DNA of 64,000 nt from Polyangiaceae bacterium (GTDB lineage: Bacteria; Myxococcota_A; Polyangia; Polyangiales; Polyangiaceae). The stretch covers positions 806,001-870,000 of the forward strand of contig JADJXL010000020.1 in assembly GCA_016715885.1 (NCBI GenBank), in the 5' to 3' direction. Position 1 is the stretch's first letter. Each line of letters begins with the position of its first letter. The position numbers and the translations under genes were made by a program. Positions 34,176 to 42,590 of the stretch are shown here, one piece after another. The notes under the pieces were generated by a model that had not been told where the DNA came from, did no database searches, and saw only the letters and a program-made list of their open reading frames with translations.

Positions 34176-35240
34176 ATGCAAGCACGAGTCGTCCGGTTTG
34201 TCGGATCCGTCTTGGCGCTCCCCGCGCCGCCTCTCGATGCGCTGCTCGGTGTGGCCGATTCGATGCGTCGATGGGGCCTCACGGCGCTTGGACGCCCCAT
34301 CGCGCGGTCCATCCTGACGGACCGAGACAAACGTGCTGCCTTTTTCGGGTGTCTCCTCATCACGTTCGCGTTCTTCAGCACGTCGATGTTCCCGGTGGTG
34401 ATGCTCGTCGTGGGACCTCTCGTCTGGGGAATTCCTCATGTTCTTGCGGACTTGCGCTACCTCGTCGCAAGGCCGGGCCTTCACCGAAGACCCCTCGTGC
34501 TCGGCGCGATCGGAATTGGCGTGCTCGCGGCAGGTCTTGGGTTTGGCGTGCGAGGCGGGCTTGCTGGCGCGGCGCTAGCACTTTGCGTTGCGCGCACGTC
34601 TTGGCTGCGGCGATGTCTCGGCCTTCTCGTGGTCGCCGTACTGTTTGTCGTGGCACATCGAGCCGGACACCTTGCAGACTTGGCGTTTGCCCATTTGCAC
34701 AATTTCGTGGGCGTTTTGATTTGGTGGGCGTGGCGGCCAAGACAAACTCGGCTGCACCTCTTGCCCATCTCGCTCTTCGCCGCAGGTTCGATCGTCCTGC
34801 TTCTGGGTCTTGCTTCACCGCTCCACGACTTCACGAAAGGACTCGAAGCTCCGTGGACGGGGCTCGGCATGTTCGAGCTATGTCAATCGCTGACGCCCTC
34901 GCCCTTCGATCCCAACTCAGTGCGTCTGGTTTTGCTTTATGCGTTCGCGCAGGCAACGCATTACGTCGTCTGGCTCAGGCTCGTGCCGGAGGACGATCGT
35001 CCGAGCAAGTCTCCGCGCTCTTACGGACAGAGTTTTCGCGCGCTGACGTCGGACCTCGGATCGATCTTGCTGTGGCTTTCCGTCATTGGAGCTCTTGCGC
35101 TCATTGGGTGGGCGATGTTTGCACCGGGCGAGGCGCGTGACGGTTATTTGCGGCTCGCGTTTTTCCACGGACATCTCGAGCTGGCCGCAGGCGCGCTGCT
35201 GTGGGCCGAAGGACGGCTTGGGTTTGGATCCCGTCATTAG
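34176..35240 (+). CDS. Polytopic membrane protein, conserved-His type, possibly Brp/Blh-like
   Basis: A 354-residue protein with about eight membrane segments. Conserved-looking His residues occur at membrane edges: 'WGIPHVLADLRYL', 'AHLHNFVGVLIWW', 'QATHYVVWLRLVP' and 'FFHGHLELAAG'. This His placement recalls the Brp/Blh beta-carotene dioxygenase group, but the family's signatures cannot be matched with certainty. The ATG at 34176 was chosen as the start; the reading from 34062 begins in the divergent promoter region. Its neighbours are a kinase on each side and give no direct functional hint. Confidence 0.7.
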   Translation: MQARVVRFVGSVLALPAPPLDALLGVADSMRRWGLTALGRPIARSILTDRDKRAAFFGCLLITFAFFSTSMFPVVMLVVGPLVWGIPHVLADLRYLVARPGLHRRPLVLGAIGIGVLAAGLGFGVRGGLAGAALALCVARTSWLRRCLGLLVVAVLFVVAHRAGHLADLAFAHLHNFVGVLIWWAWRPRQTRLHLLPISLFAAGSIVLLLGLASPLHDFTKGLEAPWTGLGMFELCQSLTPSPFDPNSVRLVLLYAFAQATHYVVWLRLVPEDDRPSKSPRSYGQSFRALTSDLGSILLWLSVIGALALIGWAMFAPGEARDGYLRLAFFHGHLELAAGALLWAEGRLGFGSRH

Positions 35241-35390
35241 ACCCATGCACGTTTTGGACACATCGGACGAACCTTTCGAACGTGTAAGGATTGGCGCACG
35301 CATTTCGATCGCAAATACCGCGCAGAGCCGAGGTTCCGACCGTCTCGCCCTTCCCACTCTGGCCGTACGGGGCTAAAACTTTCTTCGAGC

Positions 35391-36800
35391 GTGCCGTCGC
35401 CCTTGTCTTCTCAGCCCGACTTCGAGCTTCCCAAGAAAATTGGGCGCTACGAGGTTTTGCGCCTCATCGGCGAAGGAGCCATGGGGCGCGTGTTCTGTGC
35501 GCATGACCCCGTGCTCGGTCGTGACGTGGCGGTGAAGCTCTTGCGCGATGATCTCGCGGTGCCCCGCGACGTGCGCGAAGGCTTGCTCGCACGCATGCGC
35601 AACGAGGCGCGAGCTGCTGCCCGCGTCGCGCATCCGAACCTCGTGACCTTGCACGACATGGGCGAGGACACCGAGGTTGGTCTGTACCTCGTCTTCGAAT
35701 ACGTCGAAGGGCCCACGCTGAAGCAACGATTGCTCGAGGGACCGCTATCACCGGCGGACACTGCGCGATTGGCTCGCGAGCTCGGAAGCGCGCTGACGTG
35801 TGCGCACAACGAAGGGATCGTGCATCGCGACGTCAAACCGGAGAACGTGATCTTGTCGCGTACGGGCGCAAAAATCGCCGATTTTGGCATCGCCCGCATC
35901 CCCAACTCGACGCTCACCCACGCGGGTGGCCTCATGGGAACTCCCGCCTATAGCGCTCCCGAAACGTTCGGCGGGAAAAACTTTTCCCCGGCGAGTGATC
36001 AGTTCTCTCTGGCGGCTTTGCTGTACGAAGCCCTGCGTGGCGAACGCGCGTTTCCCGGCGACGATGCCGTCGAAGTTGCCGCAAGGATCGCTCACGATCC
36101 TCCCGAGCGCTTTTGCGCCGAGCGCAGTTTGCCGACCGACGTCGACGAGATCCTCATACGAGCAATGGCTCGGTCACCCGCGGACCGATTCCCGTCCTGC
36201 GAGGCCCTTGGCGAGCTGCTCGCAGACGCGCTTGCGCCGGTCATCACGCCTCCGCCGCGCCCCATGATGACGAGCTCGTCCGGGCGCATGCTGATTCAAG
36301 AAGCGCCGGCCGAACCACGCGAAAGGCGATGGGGCCAGGTCGTTCTCGGCGCGTCGGTCGTGACGGTGACGGCTGCATTGCTCGTGCACACGGCGCTGCG
36401 TCACGACGAGGATCCGCGCCTGTCCGTCAAGCCCGCTGCGAGCGCATCCGCCGAACCGGCGGCGTCGGCATCGGAACGCCCACGCCCGAGCGTCAGCCCT
36501 TCAACCGCGCGTCCTCCGCGAATCCGATCGTCAGCCGAATCGGTTCAGCCTGAAACGTCGGGCTCCGCAGGCCCCGACGCAGATGCTGGCGTGCCGAGCG
36601 ACGCAGGCACCTCGGACGCGGATGGAGGCACGTCTGGCTCCATTGATGCGGGGGGTGCATCGAACACCGCCGCGACACCCGTCGATTCTGCTTCAATGTC
36701 TCCGGCGCCGTCGGCGCCGCCTTCCACTTCATCTTCTGCGCCGGTGCGAGCCCCCGCTACGGCATCCGCTCCGGCGAAGGACGCGAGACGTTTGCCATGA
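35391..36800 (+). CDS. Membrane Ser/Thr protein kinase
   Basis: A 469-residue Hanks kinase. The catalytic domain spans about residues 18-285: IGEGAMGRVF, the Lys in VAVKLL, 'HRDVKPENVIL', 'IADFGIARI' and 'GTPAYSAPE'. One membrane segment follows (about 312-332, 'VVLGASVVTVTAALLVHTAL'), then an outside tail of about 135 residues made of Ser/Ala/Pro/Asp low-complexity sequence. The start is GTG at 35391. The stop overlaps the ATG of the next gene by four bases (ATGA at 36797-36800), coupling a kinase to a surface protein. The external tail could bind the coupled protein or the cell wall. Confidence 0.93.
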   Translation: MPSPLSSQPDFELPKKIGRYEVLRLIGEGAMGRVFCAHDPVLGRDVAVKLLRDDLAVPRDVREGLLARMRNEARAAARVAHPNLVTLHDMGEDTEVGLYLVFEYVEGPTLKQRLLEGPLSPADTARLARELGSALTCAHNEGIVHRDVKPENVILSRTGAKIADFGIARIPNSTLTHAGGLMGTPAYSAPETFGGKNFSPASDQFSLAALLYEALRGERAFPGDDAVEVAARIAHDPPERFCAERSLPTDVDEILIRAMARSPADRFPSCEALGELLADALAPVITPPPRPMMTSSSGRMLIQEAPAEPRERRWGQVVLGASVVTVTAALLVHTALRHDEDPRLSVKPAASASAEPAASASERPRPSVSPSTARPPRIRSSAESVQPETSGSAGPDADAGVPSDAGTSDADGGTSGSIDAGGASNTAATPVDSASMSPAPSAPPSTSSSAPVRAPATASAPAKDARRLP

Positions 36801-38083
36801 CAACCCATCATCTGTGCTCGAACTTTTTCCGCATTTCGATTGCCGCCCCACTCCTTGCGCTTGGACTTCTGTGGCCACGTGCAACGCAAGCTGGCGCCAT
36901 GCCCCTCGTCGTCACGCAAGACCTGCCGCAGAGCCTCGGCGGCGACGAACCGTACTTCTACCCCACGGTCACCATCAGAGACGGCGGCGTGCTCAGCGTC
37001 ATCCCGGTGGGCACTGACGGCGGCACTGGGCGACTGCACATCAAGGCCAACAAGATCACCATCGAAGCAAGCGGCGTGCTCAATGCGGCCGGTGCCGGCC
37101 ATCGCGGCGTCACCGGCCAGGCGGGCAGCGGTCCGGGCGGAGGTGGTTATGCGGTGGATTCGTCGGGCGGCGGAGGAGCCTACTTTGGCAATGGGGGCGC
37201 CGGGACAAACTCGATGTGCGCCACGGGGCTTTTTGGCGTCGGTGGTACGAAGTATGGCGATCCGATGACGTTCGCGCTGGGCAGTGCGGGCGGTGCCGGA
37301 GGCAAATCGTCGGGACCCATCGGTGGAAGCGGTGGCGGCAGCATCATTCTCGAAGCAGCAGAAATTCAGATTTTTGGAACGATCAACGTGTCCGGCAACG
37401 CGGGTTTTGCCGTCAACGGTGTCGGCTCCGGCGGCGGCGCGGGCGGCGAAATCCGCTTGCAAGCGTCGCTCTTCACATGGGGCCCCAAGGCGCGCCTGCT
37501 CGCCACCGGCGGCACCGGCGGCAAAGCAATGACCGCAAGCGGCGGCTCGGGAGGAGGCGGGCTCATCTGGCTCCGAGGTGCACCAGCGCCTCCACCGGAA
37601 GCCGTACTCGACGTGTCCGGCGGTCCTTCGATCGAAGCGTGCGCGGGCGGCGAGGGCCAAGGCAGCGACGGCACCATCGACATGGACACGACACCGTTTG
37701 CCTGCCGAGACCTCGATGGAGACGGCTTCGCAGCATCGATCTGCGGCAAGGAAGACTGTGATGATTCGGATCCGGAGGTCAATCCGAATGCCGTCGACAA
37801 GTGCAACGGCGTCGACAGCGATTGCAACAACGTCATCGACGACGCTCCCGATGCATGCGCCGCGGGGAACATCTGCGTCAGCGGCATGTGCAAGTCATCC
37901 ACGCTGCCCGACGCGGGCCCGATGGGCGACGGCGGCACGCCAGCGCCCCCCGAAGTGCTCGAATATCGCGGCGGCTGCTCGGTTCCCTCGGCCCCGAACG
38001 GCGCGGCGCCCCTGGCCGCCCTCGGCCTCGCGTTTGCCTTGGGCACGCACTTCATCCGCCGCGCACGCAAGAACAAGCGCTGA
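36797..38083 (+). CDS. Gly-rich surface protein with MopE-type metal-binding motif and MYXO-CTERM-like tail
   Basis: A 428-residue exported protein. Signal peptide at 1-33; then a beta-rich Gly/Ser domain with many GG repeats ('SGGGGAYFGNGGAGTNSMCA', about 35-290); then a MopE/Thrombospondin-3-like calcium or copper motif ('CRDLDGDGFAASICGKEDCD' and 'NAVDKCNGVDSDCNNVIDDA'), about residues 298-355; then a Pro/Asp linker and a tail with a Cys (GGCSVPS), a hydrophobic stretch and a basic end (RRARKNKR), which is the MYXO-CTERM layout for myxosortase-dependent surface sorting. It is translationally coupled to the upstream kinase and followed by a small Cys-rich lipoprotein. Confidence 0.85.
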   Translation: MTTHHLCSNFFRISIAAPLLALGLLWPRATQAGAMPLVVTQDLPQSLGGDEPYFYPTVTIRDGGVLSVIPVGTDGGTGRLHIKANKITIEASGVLNAAGAGHRGVTGQAGSGPGGGGYAVDSSGGGGAYFGNGGAGTNSMCATGLFGVGGTKYGDPMTFALGSAGGAGGKSSGPIGGSGGGSIILEAAEIQIFGTINVSGNAGFAVNGVGSGGGAGGEIRLQASLFTWGPKARLLATGGTGGKAMTASGGSGGGGLIWLRGAPAPPPEAVLDVSGGPSIEACAGGEGQGSDGTIDMDTTPFACRDLDGDGFAASICGKEDCDDSDPEVNPNAVDKCNGVDSDCNNVIDDAPDACAAGNICVSGMCKSSTLPDAGPMGDGGTPAPPEVLEYRGGCSVPSAPNGAAPLAALGLAFALGTHFIRRARKNKR

Positions 38084-38104
38084 CACCCAATCCCTGACAA
38101 ACCC

Positions 38105-38569
38105 ATGCGCCATGTCATCGTAGCTGCATCGAGCCTCATCCTGTTCGTCATGGCCGCATTCGGTTGCAGCTCGGACACCGACAAACCTCTCTTCCCGTCC
38201 GCAACGTCCAGCGGCATGTCAGGCAGCGACGACGCAGGCACCGACGGCGATGCCCAAGCCGATGCCGACGTCGATGCGGGCATCGATGCCGCCCCTCTCA
38301 CGTGCGTCCCCGACATGGGCGACACCGCATGCGACAAGTGCGTCTTCGCCATGTGCTGCGAACAAGCCTTGGCGTGCAGCGCGGGCACCCCATGCGATGC
38401 ACTCTGGACATGCGCACGCATGGCCGGATGCCTCGATCCGCAAGCGAGCGACTTCGACACGTGCGTCGTCGCCGCCTGCCCCGCGGAAGCTACCGAACCT
38501 GCGGTGGCGGCGATCGAGGCGCTCGCTACGTGCATTCGGACGAGTTGCGACGCGACTTGCGGGGGCTGA
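38105..38569 (+). CDS. Small Cys-rich lipoprotein
   Basis: A 154-residue lipoprotein with lipobox AAFGC at about residue 20. After an Asp/Ala-rich linker, the C-terminal 90 residues contain about a dozen cysteines in regular spacing ('CDKCVFAMCCEQALACSAG', 'CDALWTCARMAGCLD'), a pattern found in several myxobacterial secreted proteins. It starts 21 bp after the MopE-type protein gene, so they are likely cotranscribed with the kinase. The function is unknown. Confidence 0.8.
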   Translation: MRHVIVAASSLILFVMAAFGCSSDTDKPLFPSATSSGMSGSDDAGTDGDAQADADVDAGIDAAPLTCVPDMGDTACDKCVFAMCCEQALACSAGTPCDALWTCARMAGCLDPQASDFDTCVVAACPAEATEPAVAAIEALATCIRTSCDATCGG

Positions 38570-38657
38570 ACGTTTGCGCGGCCCCATGCGCAATACCCCC
38601 TTGCAATCGCCGTTCTAAAAGGACATGACAGGCCGTTCGGTGTAAAAAGGCCATCAC

Positions 38658-39638
38658 ATGACCACCACGCGCGATCATTCCGACGATCTCCACCTCTCGC
38701 TGTATCGGCAGATGTTCGAGATCCGGCGATTCGAAGAAGAAGCTGCGCGGGCTTACGCGCAAGGAAAAATCGGGGGGTTCCTACACCTCTACATCGGCCA
38801 AGAAGCGATCGCCGTCGGGGCCGTCGCCGCTCTTCAGCCAACCGATTACGCCATCACCACCTACCGCGATCACGGCCTCGCGCTCGCGCGCGGCATGTCC
38901 GCACGCGCAGCGATGGCCGAGCTCTTCGGCAAAGCCACGGGCTGTTCCAAGGGCCTCGGCGGGTCGATGCATTTTTTCGATCGCGAGCACAACATGCTCG
39001 GCGGCTACGGCATCGTCGGCGGGCATGTTCCCGTCGCCGTTGGAACCGCGTTCGCATCGAAGTACCGAGGTGATGGGCGCGTGTCGGTCGTGTTTTTCGG
39101 TGAAGGTGCCGTCAGCATCGGCGACTTTCACGAGGGCATGTCGCTCGCCGCGCTTTGGAAGTTGCCCGTCGTATTCGTTTGCGAGAACAACGAATACGCA
39201 ATGGGAACCTCGCTATCGCGGACGCTCTCGAACGAAGACGTGTCGATGAAAGCCATTGGTTATGGCATGGCGCGCGATCGATTCTCCGCAGCTCACGTGC
39301 TCGAAGTGCGCGACCGATTGGCGGATGCCATCGAACGAGCGCGCGAAACGAGCGAACCGACGCTCGTGGAGATTCGCACGTATCGTTTTCGTGGCCATTC
39401 GATGAGTGATCCTGGCAGGTACCGCACGCCCGAAGAGCTCGAAGAACGCAAGCGCAACGATCCCTTGCTCGTGAGCCGTGCGGAGCTCGAGAAAAAGGGG
39501 CATTCCGATGCGCTCGACAAAATCGAAGTTGAAATCGATGACCTGGTCGCAGATGCGATTCGTTTTGCCGAAGAGAGTCCCGAACCTGGTCCCGAGCTTC
39601 TCGAAGCGACCACCTATGCAGGAGCATTTGCGCGATGA
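38658..39638 (+). CDS. pdhA: Pyruvate dehydrogenase E1 component, alpha subunit
   Basis: A 326-residue E1-alpha of the pyruvate dehydrogenase complex, which decarboxylates pyruvate on thiamine diphosphate. Visible landmarks: 'GGFLHLYIGQEAIAVGAVAA', 'YRDHGLALARG', 'GCSKGLGGSMHFFD', the ThDP motif 'FFGEGAVSIGDFHEG' ending in ENNEYAMG, and the phosphorylation-loop-like 'RGHSMSDPGRYRTPEELEE'. The metal-binding Asp of the usual GDG is Glu here. The stop overlaps the pdhB start by four bases (ATGA). Confidence 0.96.
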   Translation: MTTTRDHSDDLHLSLYRQMFEIRRFEEEAARAYAQGKIGGFLHLYIGQEAIAVGAVAALQPTDYAITTYRDHGLALARGMSARAAMAELFGKATGCSKGLGGSMHFFDREHNMLGGYGIVGGHVPVAVGTAFASKYRGDGRVSVVFFGEGAVSIGDFHEGMSLAALWKLPVVFVCENNEYAMGTSLSRTLSNEDVSMKAIGYGMARDRFSAAHVLEVRDRLADAIERARETSEPTLVEIRTYRFRGHSMSDPGRYRTPEELEERKRNDPLLVSRAELEKKGHSDALDKIEVEIDDLVADAIRFAEESPEPGPELLEATTYAGAFAR

Positions 39639-40615
39639 CCGTGCTCAGATACCGTGAGGCGCTCAGGGCCGCCATGATCGAGGAAATGGAGCGCGACGAG
39701 CGCGTCTACCTCGTCGGCGAAGAAGTTGGAGCCTACCAAGGTGCCTACAAGGTCACCGAAGGGATGCTCGAACGGTTTGGACCCAAGCGAGTCATCGATG
39801 CGCCGATCACTGAAAGTGGTTTTACCGGGTTATCCATTGGCGCAGCGATGGTCGGTCTTCGGCCCATCGTCGAATACATGACGTGGAACTTTTCGGCCGT
39901 CGCCTTCGATCAAATCTTGAACAACGCCGCCAAGATCCGACAAATGTCCGGCGGCCAGCTCAACATCCCCATCGTCTTTCGAGCGCCCAATGGTTCGGCG
40001 AGGCAAGTCGGATCGCAACATTCGCACGCGATGGAGCATTTTTATACGCACATCCCCGGCCTCAAGGTGCTCGCGCCCGCGTTCCCCTCCGATGCCAAAG
40101 GCATGCTGAAAACCGCCATTCGTGACGACGACCCCGTGCTCTTCATGGAAAGCGAAACGCTGTACAACGTGAAGGGCGAAGTTTCGGACGACCCGGAAGC
40201 GCTCGTGCCCATGGGGCAAGCCAATGTCGTACGCGAGGGCAAGGACGCGTCGATCATTTCTTATGGGCGTATCGTGCACGTCGCGCTCGAAGCCGCGAAG
40301 CTCCTCGAAAAGGACGGCATCGACGTCGAGATCCTCGATTTGCGTTCGCTTCGGCCGCTCGATGAACAATCGCTCGTACGCACGGTGCAAAAGACGCATC
40401 GCGCGGTCTTGGCGTACGAAGGTTGGCCTTATGGAGGCGTCGGGGCGGAAGTGGTCGATCGAATTCAGCGCCTCGCGTTCGACGAGCTCGATGCGCCCAT
40501 TTTGCGCGTCACGTTCCGCGACGTACCCATGCCGTACAACGCCAAACTCGAGCAATACGTATTGCCTCAGCCCGACCGAATTGCACAGGCGGTCAAAGAC
40601 GTGCTCTACCGATAA
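39635..40615 (+). CDS. pdhB: Pyruvate dehydrogenase E1 component, beta subunit
   Basis: A 326-residue transketolase-like E1-beta. Matches include 'VYLVGEEVGAYQGAYKVTEG', 'IDAPITESGFTGLSIGAAMV', 'GSARQVGSQHSHAMEHFYTH', 'VLAPAFPSDAKGML' and 'VDRIQRLAFDELDAPILRVT'. It pairs with PdhA to form the alpha2beta2 heterotetramer. ATG at 39635 overlaps the pdhA stop, giving coupled translation. The E2 gene follows after 61 bp. Confidence 0.97.
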   Translation: MTVLRYREALRAAMIEEMERDERVYLVGEEVGAYQGAYKVTEGMLERFGPKRVIDAPITESGFTGLSIGAAMVGLRPIVEYMTWNFSAVAFDQILNNAAKIRQMSGGQLNIPIVFRAPNGSARQVGSQHSHAMEHFYTHIPGLKVLAPAFPSDAKGMLKTAIRDDDPVLFMESETLYNVKGEVSDDPEALVPMGQANVVREGKDASIISYGRIVHVALEAAKLLEKDGIDVEILDLRSLRPLDEQSLVRTVQKTHRAVLAYEGWPYGGVGAEVVDRIQRLAFDELDAPILRVTFRDVPMPYNAKLEQYVLPQPDRIAQAVKDVLYR

Positions 40616-40676
40616 CGCAAAAGGGCTTTAGACGGTTCGTAGCGATTGCGACAACTGCCCGCGGAGACGCATCAAA

Positions 40677-41963
40677 ATGGCCAAGGTTCTCGACATGCCC
40701 AAGCTGTCCCCCACGATGGAAGAGGGACAGATCAGCGTTTGGCACAAGAAAATCGGCGACACGGTCGCCATCGACGACCTGCTCGCCGAAGTCGAAACCG
40801 ACAAGGCGACGATGGAGTATCGGTCGTTCGACAAAGGCACGCTCCTCGCCATTCTCGCGCCCGCTGGCAGCATGGTTCGTCTTGGCCAACCGGTCGCCGT
40901 CGTGGGCTCGCCGGGCGAAGACATTTCCGGCCTGACGGGCGCTCGAGCGGAAGCTCCCAAAGCAGCGCCTGCCCCGCAAGCGCCCGCAGCTCCCCCACCC
41001 CCGGCGGCAGCGGCTCCTGCACCGCCTGCTCCGCCGCCTGCTGCAGCACCAGCACCGACGCCGCCTGCGGAACCGGGGCGCATCAAAGCATCGCCGTACG
41101 TGCGCAAGCAGGCGCGGGAGCGCGGGCTCGAACTTGCGGGCGTCGTGGGATCCGGCCCTGGAGGGCGCATCGTAGCGCGCGATTTGGACAACCTCGGGAA
41201 GGCTGCACCCGCGGCTGCACCGGCTGCAATGCCCGCAGTGCCGGGAGAATTGGCCGCACCCGAAGTTCGACCGCTCAGCATGATGCGCAAAGCCATTGCG
41301 CGACGACTGACCGAATCGAAGCAAACGGTTCCGCATTTTTATTTGACGATCGACATCGATGCGGCGCCGCTTGCGGCCCTGCGCGAGCAAATGAATGCGG
41401 ATCTTGCTGCATCCGCTGAAAAAGGACACGATCCGCCGAAGATATCGATCAACGACCTGCTCGTGAAGGCGTGTGCCATTGCATTGCGTCGCGTTCCCGA
41501 ATGCAATGCGCAATTCACACCCGAATCGATATTGATTCACCGCCGCGTCGACATATCGGTTGCCGTTGCGGTTCCCGATGGCCTCGTGACACCCGTCGTG
41601 CGCGATGCCGACAAGAAGACCGTGGCAGCCATTGCGGCGGAAGTGCGCGATCTCGCGGGCCGAGCGAGGAACAAAAAACTTCGCCCCGAAGAAATGCTCA
41701 ATGGAACGTTTTCCATCTCGAACTTGGGCATGTACGGCATTGATGAATTTTCCGCGGTCATCAATCCGCCGGAAGGAGCCATCTTGGCGGTCGGACAAGT
41801 CCGCAGCGAACCTGTCGTGCAAGGCGACAAGGTCGTTCCTGGAAAGAAGATGGCCATGACGCTATCGTGCGATCATCGCGTGGTCGATGGTGCCGTTGGT
41901 GCTACCTTCCTCAAGGCGCTCCGCTCGCTGCTCGAGCATCCCACGCAAATACTCTATTATTGA
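40677..41963 (+). CDS. pdhC: Dihydrolipoyl acetyltransferase, E2 of pyruvate dehydrogenase
   Basis: A 428-residue E2. One lipoyl domain (1-78) carries the lipoylated Lys43 in VETDKATMEY; an Ala/Pro linker follows; a peripheral-subunit-binding domain at about 134-170 ('ASPYVRKQARERGLELAGVV', GPGGRIVARDL); then the catalytic domain (about 200-428) with 'DHRVVDGAVGATFLKALRSL' holding the catalytic His and Asp. It transfers the acetyl group from lipoate to CoA and forms the core of the complex. There is no lpd (E3) gene in the window. Confidence 0.97.
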   Translation: MAKVLDMPKLSPTMEEGQISVWHKKIGDTVAIDDLLAEVETDKATMEYRSFDKGTLLAILAPAGSMVRLGQPVAVVGSPGEDISGLTGARAEAPKAAPAPQAPAAPPPPAAAAPAPPAPPPAAAPAPTPPAEPGRIKASPYVRKQARERGLELAGVVGSGPGGRIVARDLDNLGKAAPAAAPAAMPAVPGELAAPEVRPLSMMRKAIARRLTESKQTVPHFYLTIDIDAAPLAALREQMNADLAASAEKGHDPPKISINDLLVKACAIALRRVPECNAQFTPESILIHRRVDISVAVAVPDGLVTPVVRDADKKTVAAIAAEVRDLAGRARNKKLRPEEMLNGTFSISNLGMYGIDEFSAVINPPEGAILAVGQVRSEPVVQGDKVVPGKKMAMTLSCDHRVVDGAVGATFLKALRSLLEHPTQILYY

Positions 41964-41990
41964 ATCCTGTCGTCGACAGTCCGGTGAAAC

Positions 41991-42446
41991 ATGAAAGTCG
42001 TTTTTCTGGACTTCGACGGGGTACTCAACAGCTTGAGCGACATTGCGTTCGGGCTTGGTTCATCGTGCTTCAACGCGGCAGCCATTGAACGCCTGAATGC
42101 GATCGTGCGCAGATCGAGCGCCAAGGTCGTCGTTTCGTCGACGTGGCGTGTGCAGCATACGATGGACGAGCTGCGTGTGCTCCTTGCCAACGCGGGATTC
42201 GACGGCGAGATCATTGGATGCACGCCCGTGCATAGCCATGACGACGCGCGGGGGCTCCCTGATATTGGTTTCATCAGGTGCCAAGAGATCCAAGCTTGGA
42301 TCGATGCCCACCCGACTCCATTGACGAGTTTCGTCATTCTCGACGACTTGGAGCTCGAGCCGATGGCCGCGTATCACGTGAAAACGGACCTCGAGGTGGG
42401 GTTATGTGATCATCACGTGGACGAGGCGCTTGGATTGCTTGGGTGA
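41991..42446 (+). CDS. HAD-superfamily protein of the 'Swiss-army-knife' repair-associated type
   Basis: A 151-residue HAD protein: motif I VFLDFDGVLNS (Asp8 and Asp10 as nucleophile and acid), motif II VVSSTWR, and motif III/IV 'FVILDDLELEPM'. The short form with 'LDFDGVLN' and 'SSTWR' is that of the small HAD domains found alone or fused in RNA-repair and conflict-system proteins. The substrate is unknown. It starts 27 bp after pdhC, so it could be read from the pdh transcript, but it has no obvious link to that pathway. A long hairpin repeat follows. Confidence 0.8.
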   Translation: MKVVFLDFDGVLNSLSDIAFGLGSSCFNAAAIERLNAIVRRSSAKVVVSSTWRVQHTMDELRVLLANAGFDGEIIGCTPVHSHDDARGLPDIGFIRCQEIQAWIDAHPTPLTSFVILDDLELEPMAAYHVKTDLEVGLCDHHVDEALGLLG

Positions 42447-42463
42447 TCGGCATATCGTAACAA

Positions 42464-42576
42464 GAGGTTTCAGTCTGAATTTTTCCGGCGCTTGCGGGTG
42501 TCCCACTGTCCGAGCCCGCGAAGCGGACGAGTTTGGGGGGAACCGCAAGTGCCGGAAAAATTCAGGCTGGAACCTC
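42464..42576 (+). repeat. Dispersed long hairpin, family 2, copy A
   Basis: A stem of 34 base positions: arm 42464-42497 and arm 42543-42576. Only three positions are not Watson-Crick, and all three are G-T, so in RNA they are G-U pairs. The 45-base loop contains a small hairpin built on CCCGC-GAA-GCGGA. A homologous element is at 52580-52688. It lies between the convergent HAD and transporter genes and may act as their terminator. Confidence 0.88.
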
Positions 42577-42590
42577 GCAGAAAGCCCCTT

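Noticed and set aside
36545..38841. Long reading frames on the minus strand under the kinase and surface-protein genes
   Set aside because: They are GC-rich shadow frames of well-supported genes on the plus strand.
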